Source of the DNA: Glandiceps talaboti
Lineage: Eukaryota > Hemichordata > Enteropneusta > Spengelidae
Length of the DNA: 64,000 nt
Direction: 5' to 3'
Assembly: GCF_964340395.1 (NCBI RefSeq)
Contig: NC_135564.1
Location: 9,700,861 to 9,764,860 of the forward strand
The first letter of the stretch is position 1, and each line of letters begins with the position of its first letter. The notes below the pieces were generated by a model. The model was given only the letters and a program-made list of their open reading frames with translations. It was not told the DNA's origin and ran no database searches. Shown here one piece after another: positions 22,183 through 33,197 of this stretch. Both the position numbers and the translations under genes were made by a program.

Positions 22183-22456
22183 ATGGCTTACACAAACCGA
22201 GTAAAACTCCTTTTGCGGTCGGACTTTCGGACTAGTATTTGACGAACACCTGACCTTGTATTCTGGCGATGAAACACTCGCGTATTTTGCGAGGATAACA
22301 CTAGGATGTCTTATAGTAAGTTGATGAGAGATGTAATGGCACTGTCTGGTGGGTTGAAAATGCTGTCTCTACAACATGGTTATCGCATTGGGTTATGGTT
22401 TGATGAGAGTTATGAATACCTCATCAGTAACATGCATATGGCTGCGATTCGAAAAA
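22183..22456 (+). pseudogene. Acyl-CoA synthetase copy 5, 3'-truncated pseudogene
   Basis: It starts ATGGCTTACACAAACCGAGT. Compared with copy 3, about 30 bases are missing right after the fourth codon, which shifts the frame. Further on, the DNA still matches GACGAACACCTGACCTTGTA and GGTTTGATGAGAGTTATGAA. Similarity ends after GGCTGCGATTCGA, about residue 105 of the intact protein, so the P-loop and everything after it are absent. The sequence after the break resembles the upstream flank of copy 3 near 13490, which suggests the breakpoint is a deletion or unequal-crossover join. Confidence 0.85.
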
Positions 22457-24278
22457 TCTCACCGTGAAAGAGAAGCTGTCAAACGACATTGATAAGCAGT
22501 GACCTGTGACATTAGGTACCAAAACATCTCAACTCAATCACAATGCAGTTGGGTTCAATTCTGAATTACAATGGTAAGACTGTGTTGTTCATGACCCGGT
22601 TTCAAGAACACATGGTATTAAACTGCTTACGCCTTACGGTACATGGAACATTCATGTGATGTGTAGTGTGTCAAAGTTACCTCTGATCAATCTGGTTTTC
22701 CCATACAAATTCTTTACAGATAGTTTTGTCTATTTTCTGTAAGGAAGGATGATATATCACAACTCTCTTGTTTGTTCGTCTCTTTTGGCGTGATAAGGCC
22801 GAGCAGTTTTAGATTAAACGTTTGAAAAAGAAAAAGTCGACAACGGGTGGGGGTGGGAGATTTTTTCGAGTCAAAATTTCTAGAACTACCGTGGGTTGAT
22901 TTTGAGATTTCCTAATTAATTAATTAGGCATTGCCCAATTGTTCATTAGGCAATATCTTAGAGGAGAAAAAAGGCGAGATTGGATTCAACATAGCTGCCC
23001 CCCTCGTTAAAATAGTTCCCACCTAGTGTTTTTGATTTCACAACAGGGTTCAGCGAGCATGTTAATTGATTGATCGATGAGTTGATAGATCGATTTATTG
23101 ATTGATTTATTATTTGGTTGAATGATTGACCGATTGAATGATCATTTTTTTAGTCAATAAAGAGAGAATTATATACACCTGAAAGAGAGCAAAGTAGCCA
23201 GAGAAAGAAGAAAAAAGGTTTATATCACCAAAAAAAATTAAATGCGTCCATTGATCAATATCACACATAAAATAAGTTATATTGCACCACAAATATTGAT
23301 CATTCAATCGATTAATCATTCAACCAAATAATAAATCATTAAATAAATCGACCGATCGATCAATTACATGCTCGCTGAACCCTGTGATTTCCCTTGCTGC
23401 TTTTAGATTTAGCTATATCCCAAACAACAGATATTCAACAGGTGATCATAGTATCAATAATGTAAGGAGGCACTGACTACTCATCCCACCATCTATTTGT
23501 TAGTCATGAGTACAAGGAGTGGTGGATACATTCGCATTCATCATCATCATCATCATCATCATTATTATCATCATCATCATCATTAATATCAATAACAACA
23601 TATGAACACAATACAAGTAACAATGAAACATTTATTACCTGGTCTCAACAGACCGTTGAACAATCAGGTGATTCGGAGACTATAATTCTTCAAAAAAAAG
23701 AGAAACTACTGTGTACAGTCCTAAGTTTTGTTTAGCTCGATCTTAGTCCCTTCAAATCACTCGCATGAAAAGGGTCTTTTGAAATTGGAAAGCCAGATCA
23801 AACTTAGCCACTTTAGTCTTGTGTATCTACATTCCAACGTACACATCATTACTCATTATAATGCTGTATGAAGTGTCTGGAATAGTAGTAATGATATACG
23901 AGTCAATAAGGATAGATTCATTAAAGTCTAAATTACTGAATATTCTAGAAACTGCCAATCTGAATGACTATTACAAGATTTGCATAACTCAATTTCCTCA
24001 AACTTAATGTGAAAATAAAGGCTTATAAATCTGGAGCAGAACTCACTAGGTAATCTGTGATCAAATAAACTGTTACAATATCAACTGCAAATCTCTATTG
24101 TTTTGAGTATATCATTTCATATCATTTCTTTAGCTTGGTGTTTTGGAGACGTAAAAACTGCATCAGGTCTGAGTCCTTAATTCGGCGTGAAATATTTCCA
24201 TAATTACAACTTCAAATACAGTAATTAAAAACTCATGAGATCATAATAATGTTCACGATCAAAGCCGATTGTTACTAC
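22457..24278. other. Intergenic region between converging synthetase copies 5 and 6
   Basis: It contains MITE family 2 copy 2 (23044-23384) and a (CAT)n run near 23537-23582. No gene is seen. Synthetase copy 6 is on the opposite strand, so this is where the array changes orientation. Confidence 0.6.
23044..23384. mobile_element. MITE family 2 (hAT-like), copy 2
   Basis: The left end CAGGGTTCAGCGAGCATGTT mirrors the right end ACATGCTCGCTGAACCCTG. TGATTTC lies near both ends (about 23033 and 23385). The interior matches copy 1, for example AGTCAATAAA..AGAGAATTA and AAGTTATATTGCACCACAAA. Confidence 0.78.
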
Positions 24279-25982
24279 TTAGCATTTGGGGCTTATTTCT
24301 AGCCTCTTGGAAGCTGCTTTGGCCAATTCATTTCTTTGGATTTTTCCAGACCGTGTCAACGGGAAAGATTCAAAGATGAGTACATATTTGGGCATATGGA
24401 AATCTTGTACTCGACCTCTCAGGTATTCTAGTACTTTTGTCTGTAATTCATCTTCACTTTCACTTTGAACAGACTCATCCTTACACAAACAAAGGCATAA
24501 CTCATTGCCAAATTTCTTGTCTGGAACTGGAACAACCTGTACGTACTTCAAACCTGGGTAGGCCACAAGTTGATGTTCAATCTCAGCTGGATAGATATTG
24601 GTCCCACTTTTCAGAATCATGTCATCCTTTCGTCCAAGAATCTCCAGACATCCAGTTTCATCCATTCTGCCGATATCCCCTGAGTGGTACCATCCTGATG
24701 GAGATTTTACTTCTTTGGTTTTCTCCTCATCACCCCAATACCAGGTGAATAGATAAGGGCTCCTCATGCACACTTCTCCAGGGGTATTGATGGCTACAAT
24801 CTTGCCCTCTTTGACAATTTTCACTTCAACATTATCTACCGGATAGCCAACATTAACATAAGATGTTTGGGACGCTTTCATTTTATCAAAGATGTAGTAG
24901 ATAGCAGGCAGGCACTCAGTTGAACCATAAGCAATGCCAATGCTCAATTTTAGACTTTCTGAAATACTTCTCAAAACTTCTAATGGAAGAACACCTCCAC
25001 CAACAGCGAGTGAAACCAACGACGACAGGTCATAGCTGTGAGTATTATGTACTTGTATAAGGTCAAATAGCTGAGCTGGTGGGAAATTCACTGAAGTGCC
25101 TCTTTCTTGCTCAATAGTACTGAGAATGGTTGACACCTCCTTATTCTTTGGTATTATAATCGTCATTTCATAGAGAGCCAGGAGTGTTTCACGCAATGGA
25201 GTTGCAGTACTTGCGAAAGGATCTGTAACAACCATCTTAACGTGTTGTTTTTCTTCATCGCCCATTGTATAGAATGCTGCATTGGCAGAGGCCTTTGATC
25301 CTTCAATGGCTGCTCGATGAGATATGGCAACGGCCTTTGGAAAGCCTGTACTACCTGAGGTAAAGGCAATGTAGCAAACGTCATCCGGATCTATGCCGTC
25401 AGAAGGAGTAGAACTCCCTACACCTTCAACCATCAGCGATTTTAAATCAGTTGCCGAATTGAAGGATTCCGCTTTGGTAGGAGAAGATATGAGTAGATGG
25501 CGAAGAGAAGGGAATTTATCTAAATGGAAGTTTGTTGTATCGTCATTTTTCATGTCAGGACATATCTCCAGCAATGACTTGTACTGATCCGGACCAACAA
25601 TCAGAGCACTGCATTCGACTTTGTTTATTACGTAGCAGAGCTGGTCTCTAGTGACTTTCAATGGAATGAAAGCAGGTATAAAACCAACTCGAATCGCAGC
25701 CATATTACCGATGAGGTATTCATAACTCTCATCAAACCATAAACCAATGCGATCCCCTTGTTGTAAAGACAGCGTTTTCAACCCAGCAGACAGTGCCGAT
25801 ACATCGCTCATCAACTTACTATAAGATATCCTCGTGTTATCCTTGCAAAATACGATAGCTTCATGGTCGGGATACAAGGTCAGGTGTTCATCAAAAACTT
25901 GACCAAAGGTACGACCACAAAAAGCAGATTTGCCTGGTTTGTGACAGTAGCTCTTGGTTAATCGCGTCGCTCCGTACGCCAT
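24279..25982 (-). CDS. Acyl-CoA synthetase copy 6 (ACSF2-like), intronless, minus strand
   Basis: This is an intact 567-aa frame starting MAYGATRLTKSYCHKPGK. It carries FTSGSTGFPKAVAISHR, AYGSTE, GWYHSGDIGRMDETG, GRKDDMI and SGKIQRNELAK, and ends in ISPKC. It shares the longer pre-P-loop linker with copy 4 (GVGSSTPSDGIDPDDVCYI). Its orientation is opposite to copies 1-5, so the array contains an inversion or an inverted duplication. No introns, presequence or PTS1 are seen. The predicted reaction is ATP-dependent acyl-CoA formation in the cytosol; substrate unknown. Confidence 0.93.
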   Translation of the reverse strand: MAYGATRLTKSYCHKPGKSAFCGRTFGQVFDEHLTLYPDHEAIVFCKDNTRISYSKLMSDVSALSAGLKTLSLQQGDRIGLWFDESYEYLIGNMAAIRVGFIPAFIPLKVTRDQLCYVINKVECSALIVGPDQYKSLLEICPDMKNDDTTNFHLDKFPSLRHLLISSPTKAESFNSATDLKSLMVEGVGSSTPSDGIDPDDVCYIAFTSGSTGFPKAVAISHRAAIEGSKASANAAFYTMGDEEKQHVKMVVTDPFASTATPLRETLLALYEMTIIIPKNKEVSTILSTIEQERGTSVNFPPAQLFDLIQVHNTHSYDLSSLVSLAVGGGVLPLEVLRSISESLKLSIGIAYGSTECLPAIYYIFDKMKASQTSYVNVGYPVDNVEVKIVKEGKIVAINTPGEVCMRSPYLFTWYWGDEEKTKEVKSPSGWYHSGDIGRMDETGCLEILGRKDDMILKSGTNIYPAEIEHQLVAYPGLKYVQVVPVPDKKFGNELCLCLCKDESVQSESEDELQTKVLEYLRGRVQDFHMPKYVLIFESFPLTRSGKIQRNELAKAASKRLEISPKC

Positions 25983-26070
25983 TTTTCTCTATGTATACCT
26001 GCATGAATACATAGTGACATGACCTTCATCAGGTCAAGAGAGCCTGATATTTACTCACGTGACTATTTGT
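25983..26070 (-). promoter_or_regulatory. Promoter of synthetase copy 6 with E-box
   Basis: On the minus strand TCACGTGAGTAAATATCAGG (CACGTG at 26056-26061) lies about 74 bases before the ATG, followed by GACC and GGTCATGT. No TATA box equivalent to copies 4 and 5 is obvious. Confidence 0.55.
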
Positions 26071-26750
26071 AATTCTGTCTGTATATCCGAACACAAACAG
26101 TTTGAACAGAGTTTGAATATGTTAGGCTGGGGTCAGAATTTATGGCGGGGGTGGGGGGATGGGGAGAAATTATTTTGGTCAACCCCCCCCCCCCCCTTCG
26201 CACTCTCAAAAAAATTCATGCCCCCCGAAATGAACCCAAACATTCTCATAGCCCCCTCCCCCCTACACATATATTAATGTTTCATAATACAGTACACCAT
26301 CCACCACCACCCCCCACCCCCCGCTCCGCTTCAGAGTTACATACAGTGTGGTGCACTACATTAAACTAAACAGTGGAAATCAACTTCAGCGTCCATACAT
26401 AACAATGAGAGATTTATTTATAAATGTAGGTGGGCTTTGTGAAAAAGGGCTCACATTAGGCTGTACTTGGGAGATACTTGGTCAGCAAGGTTTTATCTTT
26501 CAATCTAGTTTCTGGGCCGAAACACCAGCAGCACCCCCCCCCTCCCCATGAAAGCTAGTGGGGAGGGTGTTTATTCCATTTAATGGCATAAAATTTCAAC
26601 CCATACACATTATGGAATAGAAACTGCCAACACGCTTAGCAACGTGCATAGCAACATGAAAGAAAGTAATCCGCCAAAATTACTGCCCGGGTAGAGCTAG
26701 CGATTTCTCCATAGTAATAACACACACATATGGACGTGATTGTAGGTATA
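26071..26750. other. Low-complexity intergenic stretch
   Basis: It has C and G homopolymer runs near 26184-26198, 26306-26320 and 26535-26545. No gene is seen. Confidence 0.6.
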
Positions 26751-26754
26751 TGAT

Positions 26755-27007
26755 AACTGTCACCATACCACAAACCAATGCGTTTCCCTTTCCGTAGAGA
26801 CAGCGTTTTCAAACCACCAGACAGTGTCAGCACATCACTCATCAACTTACTATGAGATGACCTCGTGTTGTCTTCGCAAAATACGATAGCTTTATGGTCC
26901 TATGTTCATTAAATACTTGACCAAAAGTACGACCACAAAAAGCAGCTTTACGTGGTGTGTTACAGTAGCTCTTATACTTGAGTCAATCGCCTCGTCATGT
27001 ACGCCAT
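26755..27007 (-). pseudogene. Acyl-CoA synthetase copy 7, N-terminal fragment
   Basis: On the minus strand it begins ATGGCGTACATGACGAGGCG (MAYMTRRLT) and reads a stop soon after, because of a short insertion before the GAGCTACT codons. Further matches are TTTTGTGGTCGTACTTTTGG, then GGTTTGAAAACGCTGTCTCT, then CGCATTGGTTTGTGGTATGG. Similarity ends near 26755, about residue 80 of the intact protein. A CGCGTGAGTA sequence at about 27077-27086 is a mutated version of the shared E-box. It is in the same orientation as copy 6. Confidence 0.8.
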
Positions 27008-27086
27008 TGTCTCTGTTTGAAGACTTGTATAAAATGACTGGCAGGTGATTGTAAAAGATCCTGATCTTGTATCTACTCACGCGAAC

Positions 27087-28360
27087 CGTATTTTTTTTTA
27101 CACCCAAACAAACTGTTACAGTTTACATATATTCGTTTACTTGCTTTGATGTGCCACATTCTAATAGGTAAGCATTTGTAAAAACCAGTACTGCTTGGTT
27201 ACATTTATGACATGGGATTGTATTTTACGTTATATAGGTCAGCCCTTTTGAATAATTCTTTACAAGTGACCTTTAAGGAATCAACATGTCCTCACATGTA
27301 ATCACGTGATCTTGCCTACTTTTATTACATCAAAAAAACCCATCTTGAATATACTAGTTTTATGTTATGCCCGACGTTTGTCATCCTTTATTTTGACTAG
27401 TGCAACTGGTGGATAACTGGAATGGTTATTTTAACCTAGTTATTGCATCAAATTGCAAAGTTGTTTGACATGCTGTACAGGGTAATTTGACAGATAAATC
27501 TCAGACAACTAAATACAGCTGTCTAAGAGAGACTGATAAGAAATGAACTATGACACATGGAGTAAAGTATCATATTACTCATTCTCAACTCGTGCTATCA
27601 CATATTTGTGTTAATTTTAAAAACGGAAAAGTAGCATGCAGTTGTAGACATGAAGAAGTGCGTAAATAAAAGAACATGTGGGATGTGTTGGAGTATGGTG
27701 TTATTGGGTGGGGAGAGATGTTGGTGGAAGTGGCCCAACATTTTTAACCACTGTGCACTGACTATGACAATGTACTTCATTTGTCCACCTGCCTGTGTGT
27801 ATGTCTGAAATATCTCTCCCCTCCCCCAGGTTAGACTTAAGAAGTTGAAGTACAAAGTGTATTTATTTACATATTATTTAAAGTAGTGATGCATCATAAC
27901 AGAAATTCCACAATAATCAAACAAGGAATAATATCTTGCAGTTCTTTCATTCTTTTAATCAAACTTCTCATACTTTCTAAATATGTTACATATGGAAGGG
28001 GAATTCAGGATTCTCCAGTCATTTCCAGGAGTTTTCATTGTCTACTGTAACTTTCCATATGTATTTTGTGGTGCATTTCCCAAACAAACTGCCATGGAAT
28101 TTTTCCATGGCACACCATATGCCATGGAATGGTCAACATTCTGTACAGTGAACATTTCATCATTTTTGTTTTCAACAGTGAATAACAGAACCCATTACTT
28201 AGCCTAGAAGTTTCAAAAAATATGATTTGAAATTCCAGGATTTCAAGGCTTGTTCTTGTCAATTTGAAATTCTTTGATTTGAAGGATCATTCTTGTCCAT
28301 CTGTGGGAAAATGATTTGAAATTCCAGGATTTCATGGATTGTTATTGTCCATCACTGGCA
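27087..28360. other. Region between synthetase array and TIMELESS, including the likely TIMELESS 3' UTR
   Basis: A minus-strand AATAAA at 27862-27867 is a plausible poly(A) signal about 500 bases after the TIMELESS stop. A duplicated unit (TTGAAATTCCAGGATTTCA, at about 28227 and 28315) lies within this putative UTR. No gene is seen. Confidence 0.5.
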
Positions 28361-31300
28361 TCAGTCATCATCATCACTGTCTGATTCAATTTTTCTTCTC
28401 ACTACTCTCTTCAGTGGTATATTTTCCTCCTCATCAGAATCAGAGTCGCTAGGGACAGCAGTGTATGGTCTTTTTACTGGCTTCTTTGCTGCTGCTATAA
28501 CAAGAATTAGTGAAAAATAGAAACAAAATCGATTAAAATGCAGCTACTAGCTGTAAAGCAAAACAAAGAAAAAAAATTGTGTGTTTCCAATAACCCGACC
28601 GACCCTAGTTTCAGCTGCCCACCCTAAACATTTTTTTAAAAACATTTAAAACAAAAAGGTAAGAATTTTATTGTCTTCTTGACATTCATGAACATCTGTT
28701 TTCTTTCCCCAGTGACGTATTTTATCAAACTATCACAGAAGGGGTATTCTGACCAATAGTTTTGTTTTGGGTCGAAGCAATATTTTTCAATTAAAAATAT
28801 AAAATAAAATAAAAATAAAATCCCTACCTACCCTATTCTCTGAGACCATGTTATCAGAAACACACAATTATGTTTTTTCACCTAACTGGTGATTTCTTTT
28901 TGATCAGACAGCCAATAATAAATTCAAGGAAAATCATCAGACATTGTTCATGTTATTTAGGGGTCAATAGTTACCAGATGAAATTGAAATTGCACTTTTG
29001 GGGTGCTGATTTTCAAATGCAGATCACAAGATTTGAACCACATGTGCGAATTGTGCTTCAGACTACCCAGGTGTATAATTGTGTACCTGGTAGGATAGTG
29101 GCTTCAATATGAATGCTTTTACTACACTTACAGAGGCTGCCATGGATTGTATGCTGGCCAGGGAGTTGAGAAAGTCTAAAGGGCCATTATGTCCTTATTT
29201 CTCCATGTCAGGTTATAATAAAAGTGCTTTGAGTAAAGAGAGGGAAAGGGCTATATAAAAACCAAAATTATCATATTTATAACCTTTGGTTATTATTTTA
29301 CCTGTATTATCATTGTCGTCATCATCATCATCATCATCATCATTGTTGTTAGTTTGAACTTCATCATCACTGTCAAGACTCGACAACCTCAAGTTCATAT
29401 GCATGGTATCTTCCGGTACAGGTGTCTCCTCAGTCTGATCATCATCTCTGATATCATTACCGAGTACTTTACGACTAAGTGGTTCATCATCACTGTCACT
29501 ATCACCTGACAAAATTTTGGGGCTGGCTTTTTCCAAAGTACTCTTTTTCTCCTCAAAACTGTTATCAAAATATTTGTTCTGTTTATCAAGATCACTGTCA
29601 CTATCACTTGAAGGAACTCTCTTTGACTTGGAGGTGTTTTTCTTTTCATCATTTGTTCGCCTAGCAACATCTTTATCAACATCATCATCATCATCATCAT
29701 CATCTTCATCACTGATGACTTTTCTGGCCTGTTCAGCAGAGATACGTTTGGGTTTTCTTTTTTCTTGTTTTTCTTTTCTGACTCTATTTTTGTGACTTTT
29801 CTTGGATGATACATCGTTATCACTTTCACTGTCACTAGAAATCATCCTGTTTTGTTTCTTCTGCAGCATCCTCTCACTACCACTCTCCTCATCCCTATCT
29901 GAATTCTGCTGGAGACTACTTGTAAGGTTTACTGTCTTCTCAGACTCAAACCTATATACCAAAACAGAGACAATTGTCAATGAAGATACAAATAAAGGAG
30001 GATAGCTTGTGAATTTACTATGTTTAGTTACTATGGTAATTGAGCCTTCGGTTTACTAAGATAGGCACACTAAAACTATTGTAGAAACATGTTGATATAC
30101 AACAGTGATAAACTATTGAATGGATATTCGTTTAATTATAGTCTCAGTAGGGAGTTCAACTTCCATAAACTTGCAGTGTTGTGTTTTGGGACTTCCAATG
30201 TTTACACTATCTTGATCACAGGGTGATTAGAATTGCACAGCTGAGGAACTGCTATCACCCACTTGTGTAATCTACCACACTGAAGAACGATAGATTTAGG
30301 CTGCGTCTATCTTAGTAAACCGAAGGCTGGATTACCAGTGTTGTGAAAACTTGGATGTTAAATGCAATAAAAAGTGTTGGTTTCATTCTTTTTTCACCCA
30401 TCAGTATGGAGCTGGCATTGATCAGAACTTAGGTGGAAGTGACATAGGACCTTACATACTGCTGACTACTTGTATTTTATAAATTAAATTTGGGCCCTGT
30501 TTTTTTAAATCCCTAGTCTAAAACCCGGTTTTACCTTTCATCTTCTGAAGACTCTATTAAATCTCTTTTCACTACTCGTCTCTGTTTCTTTTTTCCACTT
30601 GTCATTGACTTTCTTGTTTCATCTAACCCATCTCCTTCGCCCACTACAGCTGCAATCGCTTTCTTTTCTGATAATCGTTTTCTTCTTTTCTCTTTTTCTT
30701 CTGCCTTCCTGTCTTTCTTTCTTGCGTTTGCCAATTCTTTCAGCTTGTTGTGACGTGCACTAGATTTCTTCCTTTGTCCCTGTCCCTCAGAATCATCCCC
30801 TTCACCCATTCCTTCAATGGAATCTGCCAGATCTCTGAGGTCATCAGGTGTGAAGTCAGCAGGGATTCGCCAGAAAATTTCCTTAAATTTTTTTTAAAAA
30901 AATTGAGTATATTTGTTACAAAATTAAGCAGCTGACTACTTTGCATTCTACCTTACAAAGTCTGTCTTGGTACTACAAAACGCAAACCCTAAAATTAGAT
31001 ATACATCTCTGTAGTCCCAACATGCTGTGTCAAGTGTTATTGATCCAAGTCACTTATTTACTTTCCCTATTTGTAACAAGTTCTGTTTGTAAATGCTTGC
31101 CTGTTATTCGTTGTAAGACTAAGGTATTGAAAGGTTATCAACCTGAATCAAAGACAATTCTGTATGTTTACCTGATGATCTGATGGTGGTGCCAATCCCA
31201 TTTTCTTTAGGAAGGAAGTGAACACATTACTTTCCATGGCTTGCTCATTCTCTTCTGACAGAGGAACTATCGGAACTGCTGTAGTGTCTCCTAAAGAACC

Positions 31301-33166
31301 AAAAAAATGGAGCAGTGTTTAATTTCTTATCCTGCCAATACGTCATATTTGTTACATATACCTATACACAAATTGACAATATCAAATGAATACAATTTCT
31401 TGTCTAAATCACAGTAAATGAACTAATATGCCACCAGGCAGACATCAAAAAACTGGCACCCACACGTCCACATTTAGTTGCAGTACATGATTTATTTCAT
31501 TCAAACTAAATGTAGCAAGAAATTGCGATCTTGTTCTTAAACTATAGCAAATGTACTTTCTTATTGGGTCCTGCATGGTTGTATCAAACAGAACCGGTGA
31601 ACACTTACATGAAACTGGCTGTATTTGCATAAAGTCTGAAAAGGTTTGCCTAACAAGTTACATTTGATAGCTAATCACTGAGCCATAACTATTAGATTGA
31701 ATCATTTCAAGACCAACCTTCTGTATAGTTTTGCACAATACACTTCTCACCCCAATTTTAATCCAACTTGGATATGGACATTTAAAGATTAAAACATTTG
31801 ACTAAAAAGTAAATTTTGATGATTTTTGAGGTCATATGCATGTACACAAAATCCTAATCAGATACATAAACTCACCCTCTTCTTCGCGATCATCTGCAGT
31901 CCTTCTTAAACCAGTCAGAATCCATTTCACTTGCTCAGTAAAACCTGTCAAGTATAATAAATGTATGATCAGTATGTAGAATGCACCTCGTGGTGAGTTT
32001 CCTCGAAAAGCAAAGTTCTTCAAATCTCTCCATACTTTACCATATGAAAGTTTGTTCCTCATACTTTCGAAATAATAACAGAAATTTGAGGGTTCATCGC
32101 CTTGTTTTCAAGGAAATTGACAGTTTTTTTCCCCTATTAAATGGTCACTGAATTGTACAGAACAAATTCCATCATATATTAACATAGTATATTGGATTTG
32201 AAAATGACTAAATTTTGATAACATGTTGACCATCAAAACATTTCACAGTGACCCCTGACTTTCATGTTTTATTTTAACTGGGAATAGTTTAAGGTTTTCT
32301 TGAACATACCTTTAAAATTCTTGAAGTTATCAATCAAACTTTAAACTTTATTTTGGAGGCGCATTTCACATTAAAATCAGTTAAGACAATTCATCACTTA
32401 AACATTTATGGTTGTTTGAACTTTATGTGTCTCCAAAATACTTTACGTTGTCTATACTAGTACTTCTCAAAACCATTTGATAAAACCGAAATACCTCAAC
32501 CCAAATCATACATTTATTTACCAGTGTTTGGACCACTGCTTGTTCATACAGTATATACCAACACTAGTTCTTGCAAAGTGGCATGCCCTACAAAAGGTAA
32601 CTGAACCTTTTAAAACTAGCAATCTTTATTTAAGATACCAGTCTGTGTATGCGTGCACCTACCTTGTTTGCACACTTGGAATAACTGTTGTGGCAGGCTC
32701 AATCTTCCTAAGTTGTCACCATTATCTTCATTATCATTATTACTATCACTTCCTGATTCTCTATTGCTATCGGTTTTGTCATCATCATCATCATCATCTG
32801 ATGGAATTTGTTCTATAAATTTCAGAAAGATGGATGAGGAAATACAATGACATAAAAAAAACTATTGACCAGTAATGTCTATGCCTTGGGCAGCAGTTTA
32901 TATATGTACCACACAATTCTTTCAACCATCCCAATTTGCATGTCACAAGCTGTGCTAAAACTACCCACTTTTCTTGAGCTACTGAAATTTACCTCATTGA
33001 TCACTCTTAAGACAAACTGACAATCACATAAATCTGGCTATCACTACACACTCCCACATGGCTTGTAACATACACAGAACACCAGCCATGCATCGAGTTC
33101 ACAGTTTTCAGTCACGTTGTTAGATTACTGCATAGGTGTGTGTGTGTGTGTGTGTGTGTGTGCACA

Positions 33167-33197
<31 letters not shown>

